Of a stretch of DNA of 64,000 nt, positions 1 to 11,122 are shown in pieces; within the stretch, counting starts at the first letter, position 1; the number at the start of each line of letters is the position of its first letter. The translations under genes and the position numbers were made by a program. The notes beneath the pieces were generated by a model. The model ran no database searches and had not been told where the DNA came from. It was given only the letters and a program-made list of their open reading frames with translations. The stretch comes from Arabidopsis thaliana (lineage: Eukaryota; Streptophyta; Magnoliopsida; Brassicales; Brassicaceae), in NCBI RefSeq assembly GCF_000001735.4, contig NC_003074.8, forward strand, positions 14,577,261 to 14,641,260, written 5' to 3'.

Positions 1-712
1 AGAATATATTACTCTAGAACAAACCGTATCCAAAACTCTCTTCAAAGTTCTATATTTCCAGGAGTTTCTTATGGCTAACAACCATATGCTTCACGAGTTG
101 TCACATGCTCTTACAGGGTGGACATTATGTGTCTGTCTACTAAGGGTTTACAAAAAATTAGTGTATCCTAACTCCTATGAAATTTGTTGCATTCTTGTCG
201 ATGAGACGGTAATTTTATAAATCCTTAAATTAATAAAATAATTTTTATGATTTATGCAATGGAACTATCATTTTTGTTTTGCATTTATTAGGGTGATCAA
301 ATGGAAGCAACAATTGATCGTCGGTACGCTGCTGTATATCTGGAGTCGATGCAGGAAAAAGAGTTGAAAAGATTAACGACGTTCATTGTCAGAAAGATCA
401 TTTCACCGATTCGATCTACATCCAATCTATATGGAATATGGTTTATGGATAACACTGTCGTCACCCCAGATGAAACAAGAGAAACCGTCCTCTTTAAAAA
501 CTTAACATCTTTCGACTATATACTCGAGGACTCGGCCCCAACTAATATCTTGGTTGGTAAGTAATTTATTCATTTTTAGTGATAAATTATGGTGTGTGAC
601 ATAGCAATATTTTTAGGAATCTCAAACATTTTATAAAAACCAAACTATATTTACTTATAAATTAATTGATGGTAATTATGCAGAATTGCTTGGGGCGATT
701 GTAGATGTTGGG

Positions 713-2447
713 TGATAATAGGTTTTTAGTCAATTATCCTAAAACACCAATCATGTCGTTGTAGTATTTTAGGTTGTCAATCCAAAAGGGTGTGTTGCTA
801 ACAATCAAGATGTGATCAAAAGTCACTAAGTCAAGCCAAGCAATAACAGGTTTTAGTGTGTTTTAGCAGTCCTAAGTGAAGATGCAGAAAACAAAAAATC
901 AAGCAGAAACAATAAAACACTCGACCAACACAGCTCGTTGCAAAGCACTGGGTGTGGTCGAGTGACCGGTCGAGTAAAAGGCAGTAAATGAAACAGAGAT
1001 ACTCGACTGCACAGTCTGTTGCCAGAAAACTGGGTGGTCGAGTATAACGTCGAGTAACAGGAGAAAATGCAAAAACTAAACAACAAGTAACACGATGCAG
1101 TAAACAACAGTAGAGTAATTGAGTAGTTTCGTTTCCTCAGTTTATAGGTGATTGACATGCTCAATAAATTATCCCTAGACAACAAGTTCGGTAACCAAAT
1201 CTAAGTGCCAACGCAACAGAGACCCTGAAGTTAAACCAGTCCCAGACACAATCACCATTGACGAGAGCTTACCTAACAGGCATTACGAATCAACAGGTTA
1301 AGGCCAAAACGCTCCCTGCAACCAATACCTTGGTACAGAGCCACGAATCTCTGGAATTAGTGGTTCAGACATTTCATCGAACACCTTTTGGGCGTAGAAA
1401 TGTCTGCGCTCAAATTCCAGTTGATCAAAAAGCAATAGGCATTAAGAACAACTAATCCAAACGGGATCTATAAATCAAACTCAAACTCCTAGCACACTGA
1501 GAATTCTAAACTACTCTAACCCATCCTCCGAAACCTATTCATTACTCATACATCATTGTAGAGAACATAAACATTGAATAGAATGAAAACATGATAACAA
1601 CAAAATAATAGCAAGATGATAATAGGATGAACAACAGTAGACGAAATCAAAAGAAAAATGCTGAATACTGAATAGATTAAGAGAAATCCGGATTACAAAA
1701 TGTCAAGAACACAGTGTCTATGGAATAAAAACTTAGAAAAACGAAAATTTAAAGAACATGTTACTTATAGCAAAATATTCTGAAACCCTAATACTCAAAA
1801 CGACGCACTATTGGGACGCAGTAAGAACTATACTCGACCAGCTGGTCGAGTTAGTGGTTGAGTGATATATTGGAGTCTTCTTTTCTTTCTCGTGCTTGAG
1901 TGTCTGGTTGAGTGCGAAATGGAGATGATGCTGAAGCTAGCATCCGAGTATGTAGTCGAGTGATAGAGATGGTGGTACTCGGCTTGGTGGTAGAGTGATC
2001 GAGTGAAGGTGATGAAGGTACTCGACCATGTGGTCGAGTAGTGTGATCGAGTGAAGGTGATTTGGTGGACGTGATGATACTTGACCAGGGGGTCGAGTGA
2101 TGTGATCGAGTGATTGTCTTGGCGGTACTCGACCAGTGGGTCGAGTGGTGTTGTGAAGTGATGAGGCCATCTACTCGACCAGGGGGTCGAGTAGTTTGTT
2201 AAAGTCGTGGAACCATCTACTCGACCAGGGGTTCGAGTGTTTTGCAGTGATCAGGTCCGCTTCTTCCAATTATCTCGCCAACAGCTCCAAATCACCTGAA
2301 AACAACACAAATATGCAACATGCATGTAAAACTATCATAAACATGCAAAGTGATGACAAATGATGAGAAATGATATAAAACAGTGATGATATGACGCTAA
2401 AGTGATGATAAATGGATGCTCAAAACAGGCAAAATGCACACTTATCA
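713..2447 (-). repeat. Left (3') LTR of the Athila-type element, about 1.73 kb
   Basis: Starts TGATAATAGG next to the TTGGG duplication and ends CACTTATCA at 2447. The last 480 bp (about 1968-2447) reappears at 6346-6825. The segment 1830-2240 is packed with the inverted-repeat motif ACTCGACC-N4-GGTCGAGT. Open frames within the LTR (853-1185, 1258-1455, 1937-2170) have no recognisable domains and I do not call them genes. Confidence 0.75.
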
Positions 2448-3785
2448 ACTCCTCCAAACTTAGTCTTTGCTTGCCCTCAAGCAAACAATTAAGAACAAGC
2501 TGGAGGTGAGATTTGAAAGCGGGGACTCAGAGCCAAAGCACCAGATAACCCAGATGAAATCAATGTCCAAGTTGATAGTTCTAAGCTGCGATATGATCGA
2601 ATTCTACTCAAAAACGTTAGCCATGCCTTGTTATTAATCAATCTGACTGTTATGCTCGACCTACACATGTTTTCAAATCTACCAATCCCTTTAACATTCA
2701 TTAGTTCTGGAACGTGAATCAAGCAATGCATCATCAATGAACTCATTTGGCTAAGGTAAAGGTCAAGAGACAAAGATTGTCCCTTACAGAATAGGCTTCA
2801 ATAACAGGGGATCTCTCAAAAAATGATTAAGCTTTAGTAGAATGCTAAAGGTAAGTCCAACGCTATGCATACAGAGATAAGATCCCATCTACGCTGAGTA
2901 TATCAAATGAAGCTCTAATGGTAATCCCATCTCCAATCCCAATATAAGAACCTAACTCTACCCTTTGCATTCATGAATCTTTTAAGCCCTTTTTCTAATC
3001 ATTCTTTTCTTTTCTCTTAACTCTAGGAGAAGCTTTCTCAACACTTTGATATATCTAGCGGATTTCGATTTCTTTAACAACTATGGTTCCTGATTTTGAA
3101 ATTTTAAAACCGAGGGCTTTTGCCCTTCTTCAATAGCTAACAAGAACTCTTTCTTTTCTTTACAAATCCCAAAACCTTTGCTAGACTTTTTCCGCTTCTT
3201 TAGCTTACTTCACCTAGAGTCTTTTACCTTTTCTCATCAATGAATCAACCTTTTTTTTTTCTTTTAGACACATCCCAACCCAAAGTATAAGCGCCCACCT
3301 AGTCCTATCTAGTCCGGAAAATGCAAACTAGAACTACATGAGACACTATCTCTATCGTTACGAACCTAACACTTTCTACAAAGCTTAATTGGAATAAGAC
3401 CTCACAGACACTCACAAGTGATATAGGGCTCGAAAGAAAGTCTAGGTTTGGGCTCGGGTTAACTGCTCTAATAAGGAGAGTCAGCTACTTGGATTAACAA
3501 GAGTGATCAAGATGAATAAGAAAATCCAAGTATTTTAGGGTATCCATGAGTTCAAATTTGATGCAAACATAATAATTAAAGATCAGATTCAAGTTCAAAT
3601 TGATAGGGAATGGTCTCAAATCATGACAGTGTGGTCGAGTAGAGCAATCTAGGCATGATTCAGTTTTACTTCAATTTCATTGACTACGCAACAGACAACT
3701 AGCAACGAGGGCACTGAGTTTATCCGGTGAACCAAAATGCTTACAAGGCTATCTCATCATTATCCACTATGCATATGCAACAATC
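2448..3785 (-). other. Noncoding 3' internal region of the Athila-type element
   Basis: Between the end of ORF1 and the 3' LTR, where autonomous Athila elements carry further coding sequence, I see no ORF with retroviral motifs. A purine-rich tract (revcomp of 2448-2465, reading AAGTTTGGAGGAGT) directly precedes the LTR and fits a polypurine tract. The pol region appears deleted. Confidence 0.6.
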
Positions 3786-5543
3786 CTAAATGAAACACTC
3801 TATCTCGATCCTAAATGTACTGCAGAAGGTGCTGCTCTTGCTGCTAGATCGAGTGAGTGTGGTCCTCCTCTTTCTCCCAGATTCACGAGGCTCGAATGAT
3901 GAATGCCTCATAGGGACATGCGGAATCTCCTGTTCACTAGGCTCAGGCCTGCGCCGACTTCGCTCAGGCGCGTCATATCTCCTCGAGGGCATGTCACGAG
4001 GGATCTGTCCCTGCGGAATAGCTGTAGTGGAAGAGGAGCAGCTTAGCTTATCCTTCAGAAACTTGATAGCTCTGAGGCACTTGGCGAGTAACTTATCATG
4101 TTTCTTGCACCACTTCTGCAGCTTGCTGTTTTTCCTATGAGCTTCGCTCAAACTCTTGCTCTCCCTTGCTGGAGGTACATGCTCACTGAAATGATACATG
4201 CTCGTGTCAAACTCCGCCTCATCTATTTCATCTGTCTTATCAACATCTTCTGTCGTATCTCCTTCGGTGTGACTGATCTCCTCAGTTGGCAGACTGCCCT
4301 CGAAATAAAGATCTTCAAGCGCAGGCTTGAAGTCAATGTTCCTTTCCTCGAGAACCCTAGTAGCGTCAATGTAGGGGAGAAGAATGTTGGCGATTCTGAT
4401 CGATGAATGCTCGAACCTGTAGCGATGGAAGTCACCAACCATGTCATGCTCCAAGAACTCACATCGGCCCAAATGATCCAAATCCATCATTCTTGGTGCT
4501 AGCCCTGGTTCCTTGAGAGGTACTCCACAAGCTTCCACAATTGGCGTCACAACGCCACCTACGCATAGTGCTCCTGTTACTTTCTTCTTGCCGTTTATCA
4601 ACGCCCACTTCCTGTATCCACACAGGTGGATCAATAGAGGCATTACTGGTGGTGCGTCGTTGAGATCGCCTCTCAAGACATTCTTTCCCTTTGTACGGCG
4701 GAGAATCCCTGTAAGTGCGGAATCTATCATTTCCATGTCCGTGTTAGACACGGTGCCTGCAGACTCCCTAGAATAAAAAACATTGGGAACCGAGCGCTGA
4801 AAGTAGCGAATCACAGGACTCTAGATTTGGTTGCTCTTGGACCGCGCAGAGTTTAGCGGTACATTGTTCCCAATAGTAGCCCACAAATCCTTAAGCTCTT
4901 CCCTGTCAAACTTGGGGTTGGTTCCCTTTTCACTAGGGAAACCAAACAGTTCTTCCCACTTCTTGATCGACAGCTCATAACGCTGTTCATCCACTGAGAA
5001 CGTCAAGAACCCTAATCCCATGGTATCCAGCTTAAAGTCTGTGAGACCCTGATACATCTCTACTTGCAGTGTGGAAAGAAACTCGATTGTCTCCTCCTTA
5101 TAGGCAGCGTAAGGGTAAGACATGAGTGTCTCCAGATGACACTTCTCGAACACATGTTGCACATCCTCCAGTAACCCCAGCTGGGCTAAAGTCTCATAAC
5201 AGGGATACCTCGTTCCCCAGAAATCATTATGTTCGAAGAATCTGATATACTCCTCCATTGTAACCTCGTCAGGTTTGTTCAGCAGCATTGTCTCCTTGCG
5301 CCATGACTCTGGCTCATACTCAGTTTTGATGTCCTCATCAATTAACTCATATCTACTCGAAATCGCTCTCTTCCCTCTAGCGATTTCAGCTCTTCCTTGA
5401 CTACGTTGAGCTGTGGAGCGTTCTATTTCTCCTCTAAAGCTCTCGTAAACGTGTTCTTCTCTCTCGGGTCTAGTGGACCAAGACTAGGCTTCATCTACAT
5501 TATAATTAGGATCCATAGAGGATTCTCCACTATAGTTACTCAT
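3786..5543 (-). pseudogene. Athila ORF1 (gag-like) protein, two in-frame stops
   Basis: Reading from an ATG at 5543 (MSNYSGESSMDPNYN) to 3786 gives about 585 codons in one frame, interrupted by TAG near residue 20 (after NVDEA) and by TAG at 4821-4823 (after SKSNQI). Recognisable segments are NDFWGTRYPCYETLAQLGLL, YKEETIEFLSTLQVEMYQG, a SPVIRYFQRS segment directly after the second stop, and a C-terminal part rich in arginine, serine and acidic residues. These fit the Arabidopsis retrotransposon ORF-1 (ATHILA) family, the presumed nucleocapsid-like protein of Athila elements. Each stop could be a single C-to-T or G-to-A change. It lies between the two LTRs in the direction expected for the element. 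Intact frame apart from the two stops suggests fairly recent decay. Confidence 0.8.
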
Positions 5544-6345
5544 GATGAAACCTGAAAACAGATGAAACTCAAAGATAAACGTTAATACGTTAGTTCCAGC
5601 AAAAACAAAAACACAATCCAACAGTGTATACCGCTCGAGTAAACCGGTCGGTTTTGAATATTTTTTTTTTTTGGATTGTGAGTTGTTGGTCGAGTCTCTC
5701 CTTGGTGAACTTGAAGTGGAACGATCGAGTGAACTTGAGCGACAAGACTTCTTGCGGTCAAGTGTGGCGAATCGAGTGAGCTAAAAACCGGTTAGTGAGG
5801 AGAGATTTGATGGGGTCGAGTGAACTCTTTGGTGGAGTGATGTGACGTGACCGAGTGATTCTGCAAACAAACCGAAATGAGCAAGGATGAAACCTTCAAG
5901 TACTCGATCGCGTGGCAAATGTGAGTAGAGTTGTAGACGGTTCACTAGATTGTTTGGTGAGCTACTTCTTACACGCGATCGAGTAAGATGAGAGATGGTG
6001 AAGTGAGTTCAAGGTGATCTTGCACTGAATTGAGTGATTGATAAACAAGAACCGGTGTGGAGATGTTGAAGAAGTCGAGTGATTGATTCGGTGGTAGAGC
6101 TTCATTCTTCTTCTCTTTGATTTGGCAATCGAGTGAGCTTGAAAACTCGTGATGGTGAAACGAGACTTACGGTGGTCGAGTAAAGGAGGTGATGAAGATG
6201 GTGATGAGAGATCGAGTGATTGTGAGAGGCAAGAGAGGCGCGATCAAGTGTGGTTGCTGAATCGAGTGAAATTGTGATGAATGAGAGGTGGTGATGAGCT
6301 TTCGTGGAGATGGGAGCAGCGGCTTTGGAAGCGATGGAGAGATGA
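5544..6345 (-). repeat. Divergent inner part of the right LTR or leader, rich in TCGAGTGA
   Basis: This stretch lies between ORF1 and the conserved outer 480 bp of the right LTR. It repeats TCGAGTGA or GATCGAGTG many times, mostly as single arms rather than as the paired palindromes of the outer part. I find no alignment with the corresponding part of the left LTR (713-1967) and no clear primer binding site. Confidence 0.5.
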
Positions 6346-6825
6346 GATGGTGGTACTCGGCTTCATGGTAGAGTGATCGAGTGAAGGGGATGAAGGTACT
6401 CGACCATGTGGTTGAGTAGTGTGATCGAGTGAAGGTGATTTGGTGGACGTGATGATACTCGACCAGGAGGTCGAGTGATGTGATCAAATGATTGTCTTGG
6501 CGGTACTCGACCAGGGGGTCGAGTGGTGTTGTGAAGTGATGAGGCCATCTACTCGACCAGGGGGTCGAGTGGTTTGTTGAAGTCGTGGAATCATCTACTC
6601 GACCAGGGGGTCGAGTGTTTTGCAGTGATCAGGTCCCCTTCTTCAAATTAGCTCGCCAACAGCTCCAAATCACTTGAAAACAACACAAATATGCAACATG
6701 CATGTAAAACTATCATAAACATGCAAAGTGATGACAAATGATGACAAATGATATAAAAAAGTGATGATATGATGCTAAAGTGATGATAAATGTATGCTCA
6801 AAACAGGCAAAATGCCCACTTATCA
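6346..6825 (-). repeat. Right (5') LTR outer segment, matching 1968-2447
   Basis: Nearly colinear with 1968-2447, with scattered substitutions, including five of the ACTCGACC/GGTCGAGT motifs and the closing run from GTTTTGCAGTGATCAGGTCC to CACTTATCA. The element ends at 6825 beside TTGGG. Confidence 0.8.
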
Positions 6826-7250
6826 TTGGGAGTTTGAGAAATGATACTGGCAACGTTGAAGACGTTAATGGTTACACCCTTCTGTTCAAGATCATGGATC
6901 GCTAGAGAGTAAATTATTTTTATATTGTTTATATAAAATAGTCTGCATAAATTTGTATACAAGATTTTGATCATACTTATTGCTATAGCAAAGAAGTATT
7001 GTCGTGTGAGGCTTTTGGGCAGACAGCTACTGACTTTGAAAAAAAAAATCGATTGTATGGAAAGCCAAATATGATTGTTGCACTAGGGTGGTGGAAGGTT
7101 TTGAAGTCAAATTGGAGGGCAAATGGAGTGAAGATTGTGAGCCATGGATCTATATCAAAAGTGTTTTCTAATGCAGAGATTCGTGAAGTTGAAGTTGGTT
7201 ATAGATTGATGGTTGATTCAGGAATTGTTTTTTTTAAATATTTTATGTAA

Positions 7251-8640
7251 TAATTTTTGGTTAATTCATGATTTTTTTTTTTTTTATGTAATAATTTCTC
7301 GTTTAATGTTTAGCTTGAGATTTTAATAACTTATATTATATTCTTATTTTTATTTTGATTATCACAAAAATTTAGTTTATTTTAAATATTTTTAATTTTA
7401 TATTCTTAATGTTTTGATTACCAATTCGTTATATCAATCTACATTCAAGATATTAATATCCGTATAAATCATAAACTTATATATACATTAAAAAATCATA
7501 TAATACATATACCTAAATTGGTAAGATAATAATCATTTCTCAAAATTATAAGTTATTAAATAAAATGTCCATCACAACACATTCACATTAAGAACATATA
7601 TAAACCTATTAAATTCAATAGTTTTCCTAAATAGTATAGACTATATTGTAAAATCCGTATGCACAACACACTATTGGGAAACCCTAAGCTAAAATATCTC
7701 ATCACTAAACTCTAAATCATAAACCTTATATCCTAATAACTATACTCAAAACCCTAAACACTAAACCCTAAAACCCAAATCCTAAACCCTATTCTTAATA
7801 TGTTGTTAGATATTTGTGAATGACATATTTTAATTAAATTCGTTATAACAAAAACAATTTCATGATATTTATGTCCGTATTAATCATAAAATTATATCTA
7901 AATTATAAAATAAAGAATATAGTAATCAGTCATCTAAATCATAAGTTATTAAATAAACTATCCATCACAACATAACCACATTAAGACAATACATAATTAT
8001 CTCTTTAATTCACTAGTGTTTCTAAATAGTAAAGGCTATATTGTCAAATTCATATAAACATAGCCCTAAACCTAGACTCTAAGCCATATACCATACACAC
8101 TATGCACTAAACCCTAATGGTAAACCCTAAACACTAAACCCTAAACCCTAAAGCTAAAACCATAACCCAAAACCCTATAACATTACCTTAAACATAATCC
8201 TAAACCTAGACTCTAAGCCATATATCATAAACACTATACCCTAAACATTATGCACTTAACCCTAACAGTAAACCCTAAACCCTAAACCTTAACCCCAAAA
8301 CCCTATAACATTACCCTAAAACCTAAACCTAATCTCTAAACCCTAAACCACTAATGTCCTAAACTATAAACTCTAACGCTAAACACTAAAATCCAGACAA
8401 TAATAATTATACCCTAAACACCAAGACCTAAACCCTAAACCCAAAACCCAAAACCCTAAACCCTAAAATATAATTCCTAAACAGTATTTCCCTAAACCCT
8501 AAACCCAAATAAATAAATAAACTATTAATACCTATCACTTAACCAATTACACATAATTAGCAACCCTATATCCTAAAACTTTAACCTAAACAATTAACCT
8601 TAACACACAGCATTAGCTTTATGTTATCCATCATAACAAA
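7251..8640. repeat. AT-rich tandem repeat (about 415 bp unit) with degenerate telomere-like CCCTAAA tracts
   Basis: The stretch around 7410-7680 (marker CCGTATAAATC at 7460) recurs around 7830-8060 (marker CCGTATTAATC at 7875). Both share the run AAGTTATTAAATAAA and a CATCACAACA motif, at an offset near 415 bp. Each unit leads into plus-strand runs of CCCTAAA-like heptamers (7676-7795 and 8060-8515), heavily degenerate but with several exact AAACCCTAAACCCTAAA stretches. No coding sequence is visible. Confidence 0.7.
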
Positions 8641-8716
8641 ACCACGTGGTTTGAGAACCCAAAAAATACCTATAGGGCATATATTGTTGAACTATAAATA
8701 TCAACGTGGTCATATA

Positions 8717-8727
8717 TTTTGGCGGGA
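8717..8727 (+). promoter_or_regulatory. E2F-like motif TTTTGGCGGGA upstream of an F-box-like gene
   Basis: Lies about 200 bp upstream of the first F-box-like gene and resembles the plant E2F consensus TTTSSCGC except at the last base. Related CGCCAAAA sites next to a GAGGGAAA run occur upstream of two further family members (10057-10065, 14391-14399, 14654-14662). Confidence 0.35.
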
Positions 8728-8925
8728 TATTTCCCCCCAAAAATTTTAAAATCAAATTATAAATAAGTAAAGGTGCGATTAGGGATCATATGCTCCAAAT
8801 ACCTTAAAGATCTATACTATGGTCCCCAAAATAGTTTGTGAGAAAGGCACTTCATGCATCGTTCTGTTTCAACCAATAATCCCAATCGTTACATCTGTAG
8901 TAGAAGACAACAAACTCCTCGACGG

Positions 8926-9667
8926 ATGGCCGAACAAACTTGTAGTCAAAATCTGGAATCAATCGTCGGGTTTAAAAAAAAGGTAAGAGTTGAGGCAATC
9001 TTTATAAAAGAGTAAAACATACATTTATAAAAAAATTAAAATCCGTTTTTCACATGTAGGGGCCTTCAACAAACTTCCACATGCCTGCAGGCATTCTTGC
9101 AAAAATTGTTAGCTATATAGCTGAAGGTGAGATTGGTGAGTTAAAGAATTGGATTATCTCCGGAAGGGAGGGAATGGTAGCTGTATCTTCACCAGATAGC
9201 CAGAAATCGGTAAGGTTGGACAAATCTAGAAATTTTGTATACTAGTCCAGCCTTGATAGTGTCTACAATCCTTTTTTTTGGAAATGTGTAAAGCAAAAAA
9301 TCCTTATGCATTGTATGTTCGAAGCCTAGTTTCGGCTTTCCTATTTTTTGACATAGAAGAGGCAATTGAGATCGCCACATATACTAAAGAAGTCTACCCA
9401 GTGACCGAATTATTATACATTATGTTGAAGAGTTGTGCTGGAAGAGAGGACCGCGAAGTTTACTCAAAATTTAAAAAGAGATACAATTACGAAGAAGAAG
9501 AGGGATTTTGTGAAACGTTGAGGTTCCACATAAACACGTTGCCCCAAAGCGGTGTGGAACGTATAGTAAGACGTGGTGTTTCACTGGCAGCCCAATTTGT
9601 TGGGAATCACATCAGATTATGTTGTATATACTTCTACTTGTCTAGATATATTATGGAAATGACTTAA
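8926..9667 (+). pseudogene. F-box-like (At2g35280-type) family gene, copy 1, broken
   Basis: Family members have an F-box-like N-terminal helix pair followed by Sel1-like helices; F-box proteins normally link SCF ubiquitin ligases to targets, but no function is known for this subfamily. Exon 1 (8926-8982) encodes MAEQTCSQNLESIVGFKKK. Exon 2 starts at 9060 and carries FHMPAGILAKIVSYIAEG, a conserved SVRLDKS, then NPYALYVRSL and LLYIMLKSCAG. Lesions: an in-frame TAG after RNFVY near 9243, a frameshift near 9290 (the NPYALYV part is in another frame), and a shifted C-terminus where CPxxxGTYxKTW would be expected. The intact copy at 52190-53140 is the best guide to the full-length layout. Confidence 0.75.
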
Positions 9668-10472
9668 TTTACTAATGATGAATGGTATGTACTTAGACAT
9701 GTTGTAAAATTATTGTTTGGATTAGATCCAATTGTTCTCTTGTTCTCTAATCAAACGAAATGGTAATGATGTTTTTGTCTTAAATATAGTTTTATGTGAT
9801 GGAAATAGGATCTGTTATAAGAATAGTTACCATTGTCACGTGGATAGATCTTAGCTTTGTTTTTGCTTCAACCCTTAAAAATTGGCAAATTTTGGTACAT
9901 CTATATCTATCACACTTATCCATGGCAATACTACATAAGAACACAACTAATAATCCATTGGTTTATCCGGATTGTGTAAAATTCTTTATATTTGATGTAA
10001 AAAAAAAGAAGATAAATTGACCAAAGTTTGCTGTTTAACTTTGAGAGGGAAATTTACCGCCAAAACAGTAGAACATCAAGTGGTGGGAATTTAAAAAAAA
10101 TAATCATCCACGTATAGCCTAATATATAGCAATGTTCATATGGAAGTATTTAAAGGTTCTGACGCAGTTTAGATATTGGTAACATATACCTAGGATATGA
10201 AAAATGAAGGTAACATCGTTGTCTTATCTCATTAATGATGATAAATTTAAAAGAATAATGAAGAATTTATAATATTTTACAAATCCACACTAACATATCC
10301 ATGCTCCCTAAATATTTATAATTATATAAATGAATTATAAACCTAAGCGGGAAATTAGCCATCAATCCGAAAGTAGGTTAAAGATAGGATATTGGTTTAA
10401 TGAATAAATATTATATCTCTCTTATATTAACCGTAGCATATACTTAGATTAACTAAAAATATTTCTCTTTTA
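9668..10472. other. Intergenic, AT-rich
   Basis: No gene is recognised. The frame at 9796-10020 has no family features. It holds the GAGGGAAATTTACCGCCAAAA box (10046-10065) discussed with the F-box-like promoters. Confidence 0.4.
10057..10065 (-). promoter_or_regulatory. CCGCCAAAA (E2F-like) box upstream of the zinc-knuckle F-box-like gene
   Basis: Part of GAGGGAAATTTACCGCCAAAA, about 410 bp upstream of the start at 10473. The same composite (GAGGGAAA, short spacer, CGCCAAAA) occurs twice upstream of the paralogue at 15055. Confidence 0.35.
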
Positions 10473-11122
10473 ATGGAAGACTCACAAGAGAACATAATTA
10501 TGTGTGGTGTAGAAGAAAGTTGTGGAGAAAGCGAGGGTTCCAATGTTGTTATGAGGGTATTTAAAACCGTTTTTATGAATAAATCTATGGGTCTATTGAT
10601 AGGATGATTTTTTAACATTTTCTGTTTTTATTTTTGAAGGTGATTTCAATGACAGAATTTCACATTCCTCCGCCGTTGATGGAGATCATCGTAAGCAAGG
10701 TTGGTGAAGATGTTGTTGATGCGTTGAAGAACTTCTTGCTGGCTGGGAGAGAGGGGAGAGATGCGGTTCTTTCAAAGAAAACATTAGCATCCGTACGAAT
10801 TGACAAAAACCATCATTTCATGTGGTGGTCAATGCCTCATTCAAAATACTACACTTTCTTCAAAAAGTGTCTTGACGCGAATAATCTTTATGCGAAGTTT
10901 GTAGATAATCATAAAGGGCTGGCATATGAATCGACTATAGGATACTTTCAAATGAGATGCCGTTGGAAGGTGTGCCATGGTAAACGCAATGGTGGTTTGC
11001 TCGACTTGAATGAAATGAAAGTGTGCGTGGTGCAACCACCTTATCAACCGAACAGAGTTGGTAGGCCAAGGTGTCGTAGATGTAAGAAGGTTGGGCACAT
11101 GTTGAGCACTTGTACAGAGTAA
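10473..11122 (+). CDS. F-box-like (At2g35280-type) protein with C-terminal CCHC zinc knuckle, copy 2
   Basis: Two exons: 10473-10556 (MEDSQENIIMCGVEESCGES then EGSNVVMR) and 10640-11122, joined in phase at G|GTATTT and TGAAG|GT, giving about 188 residues. Exon 2 begins VISMTEFHIPPPLMEIIVSK, the F-box-like helix, and has SVRIDKNHHFMWWSMPHSKY and FFKKCLDANNLYAKF as in copies 6 and 7. The Sel1-like C-terminal half of the full-length family member is absent; instead the protein ends RVGRPRCRRCKKVGHMLSTC followed by TE, a C-x2-C-x4-H-x4-C zinc knuckle as in retroviral nucleocapsids and in MULE transposase tails. The reading frame is open. Whether it is expressed, or binds SKP1, cannot be read from sequence. 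Confidence 0.7.

Larger units (their letters stand above)
713..6825 (-). mobile_element. Athila-type LTR retrotransposon derivative without pol
   Basis: The element is bounded by TTGGG at 708-712 and 6826-6830, and its ends are TGATAATAGG (left) and CACTTATCA (right). Read on the minus strand it has a 5' LTR on the right, an Athila ORF1-like coding region (5543 to 3786), a long noncoding tract, a purine-rich tract just before the left LTR (revcomp of 2448-2465) and a 3' LTR at 713-2447. No protease, reverse transcriptase or integrase is visible, so it is non-autonomous. Only the outer 480 bp of the right LTR matches the left one. Family assignment rests on ORF1 and overall layout. Confidence 0.85.
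71..7250 (+). pseudogene. RPA70-like OB-fold (DUF223 type) gene, copy A, split by an LTR element
   Basis: Related to the large subunit of replication protein A, which binds single-stranded DNA in the nucleus; this plant subfamily has OB folds but no established function. Exon 1 (71-208) starts MANNHMLHELSHALTGW. Exon 2 (292-556, 265 nt) holds the OB-fold core ending in NILVG. Exon 3 starts at 684 and is cut at 712 by the Athila-type element, resuming at 6826 after a TTGGG duplication with residues GSLRNDTG and an FKIMD motif. Exon 4 (6989-7250) reads EVLSCEAFGQ and VALGWWKV. Copies B and C on the minus strand have the same exon pattern and an exon 2 of identical length, which supports the splicing. 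After FKIMD the expected TA|GT donor reads TA|GA, so splicing into exon 4 is probably also lost. The insertion alone should abolish function. Confidence 0.82.

Noticed and set aside
853-1185. 110-codon minus-strand frame in the Athila LTR
   Set aside because: Lies entirely within the LTR, no start context or domain; the frame is a by-product of composition.
1937-2170. Repetitive TRPPGRVPPRQSLDHITRP-like translation
   Set aside because: It is the translation of the palindromic DNA repeat array; the same happens at 6363-6548. Not a protein.
1832-2240. Regularly spaced palindromes looking like a CRISPR array
   Set aside because: The genome is clearly plant; the repeats are imperfect, the spacers are similar to each other, and the array lies inside an LTR and is copied in the other LTR.
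3790-4406. Plus-strand frames opposite Athila ORF1
   Set aside because: Antisense shadows of the ORF1 coding region on the minus strand.
5281-5320. Primer binding site at GGCGCAAGG (minus) in the Athila element
   Set aside because: It lies inside the continuous ORF1 reading frame and matches a tRNA end over too few bases.
7676-8515. Telomere end
   Set aside because: Tracts are degenerate, interspersed with other sequence, and genes continue on both sides; interstitial repeat only.
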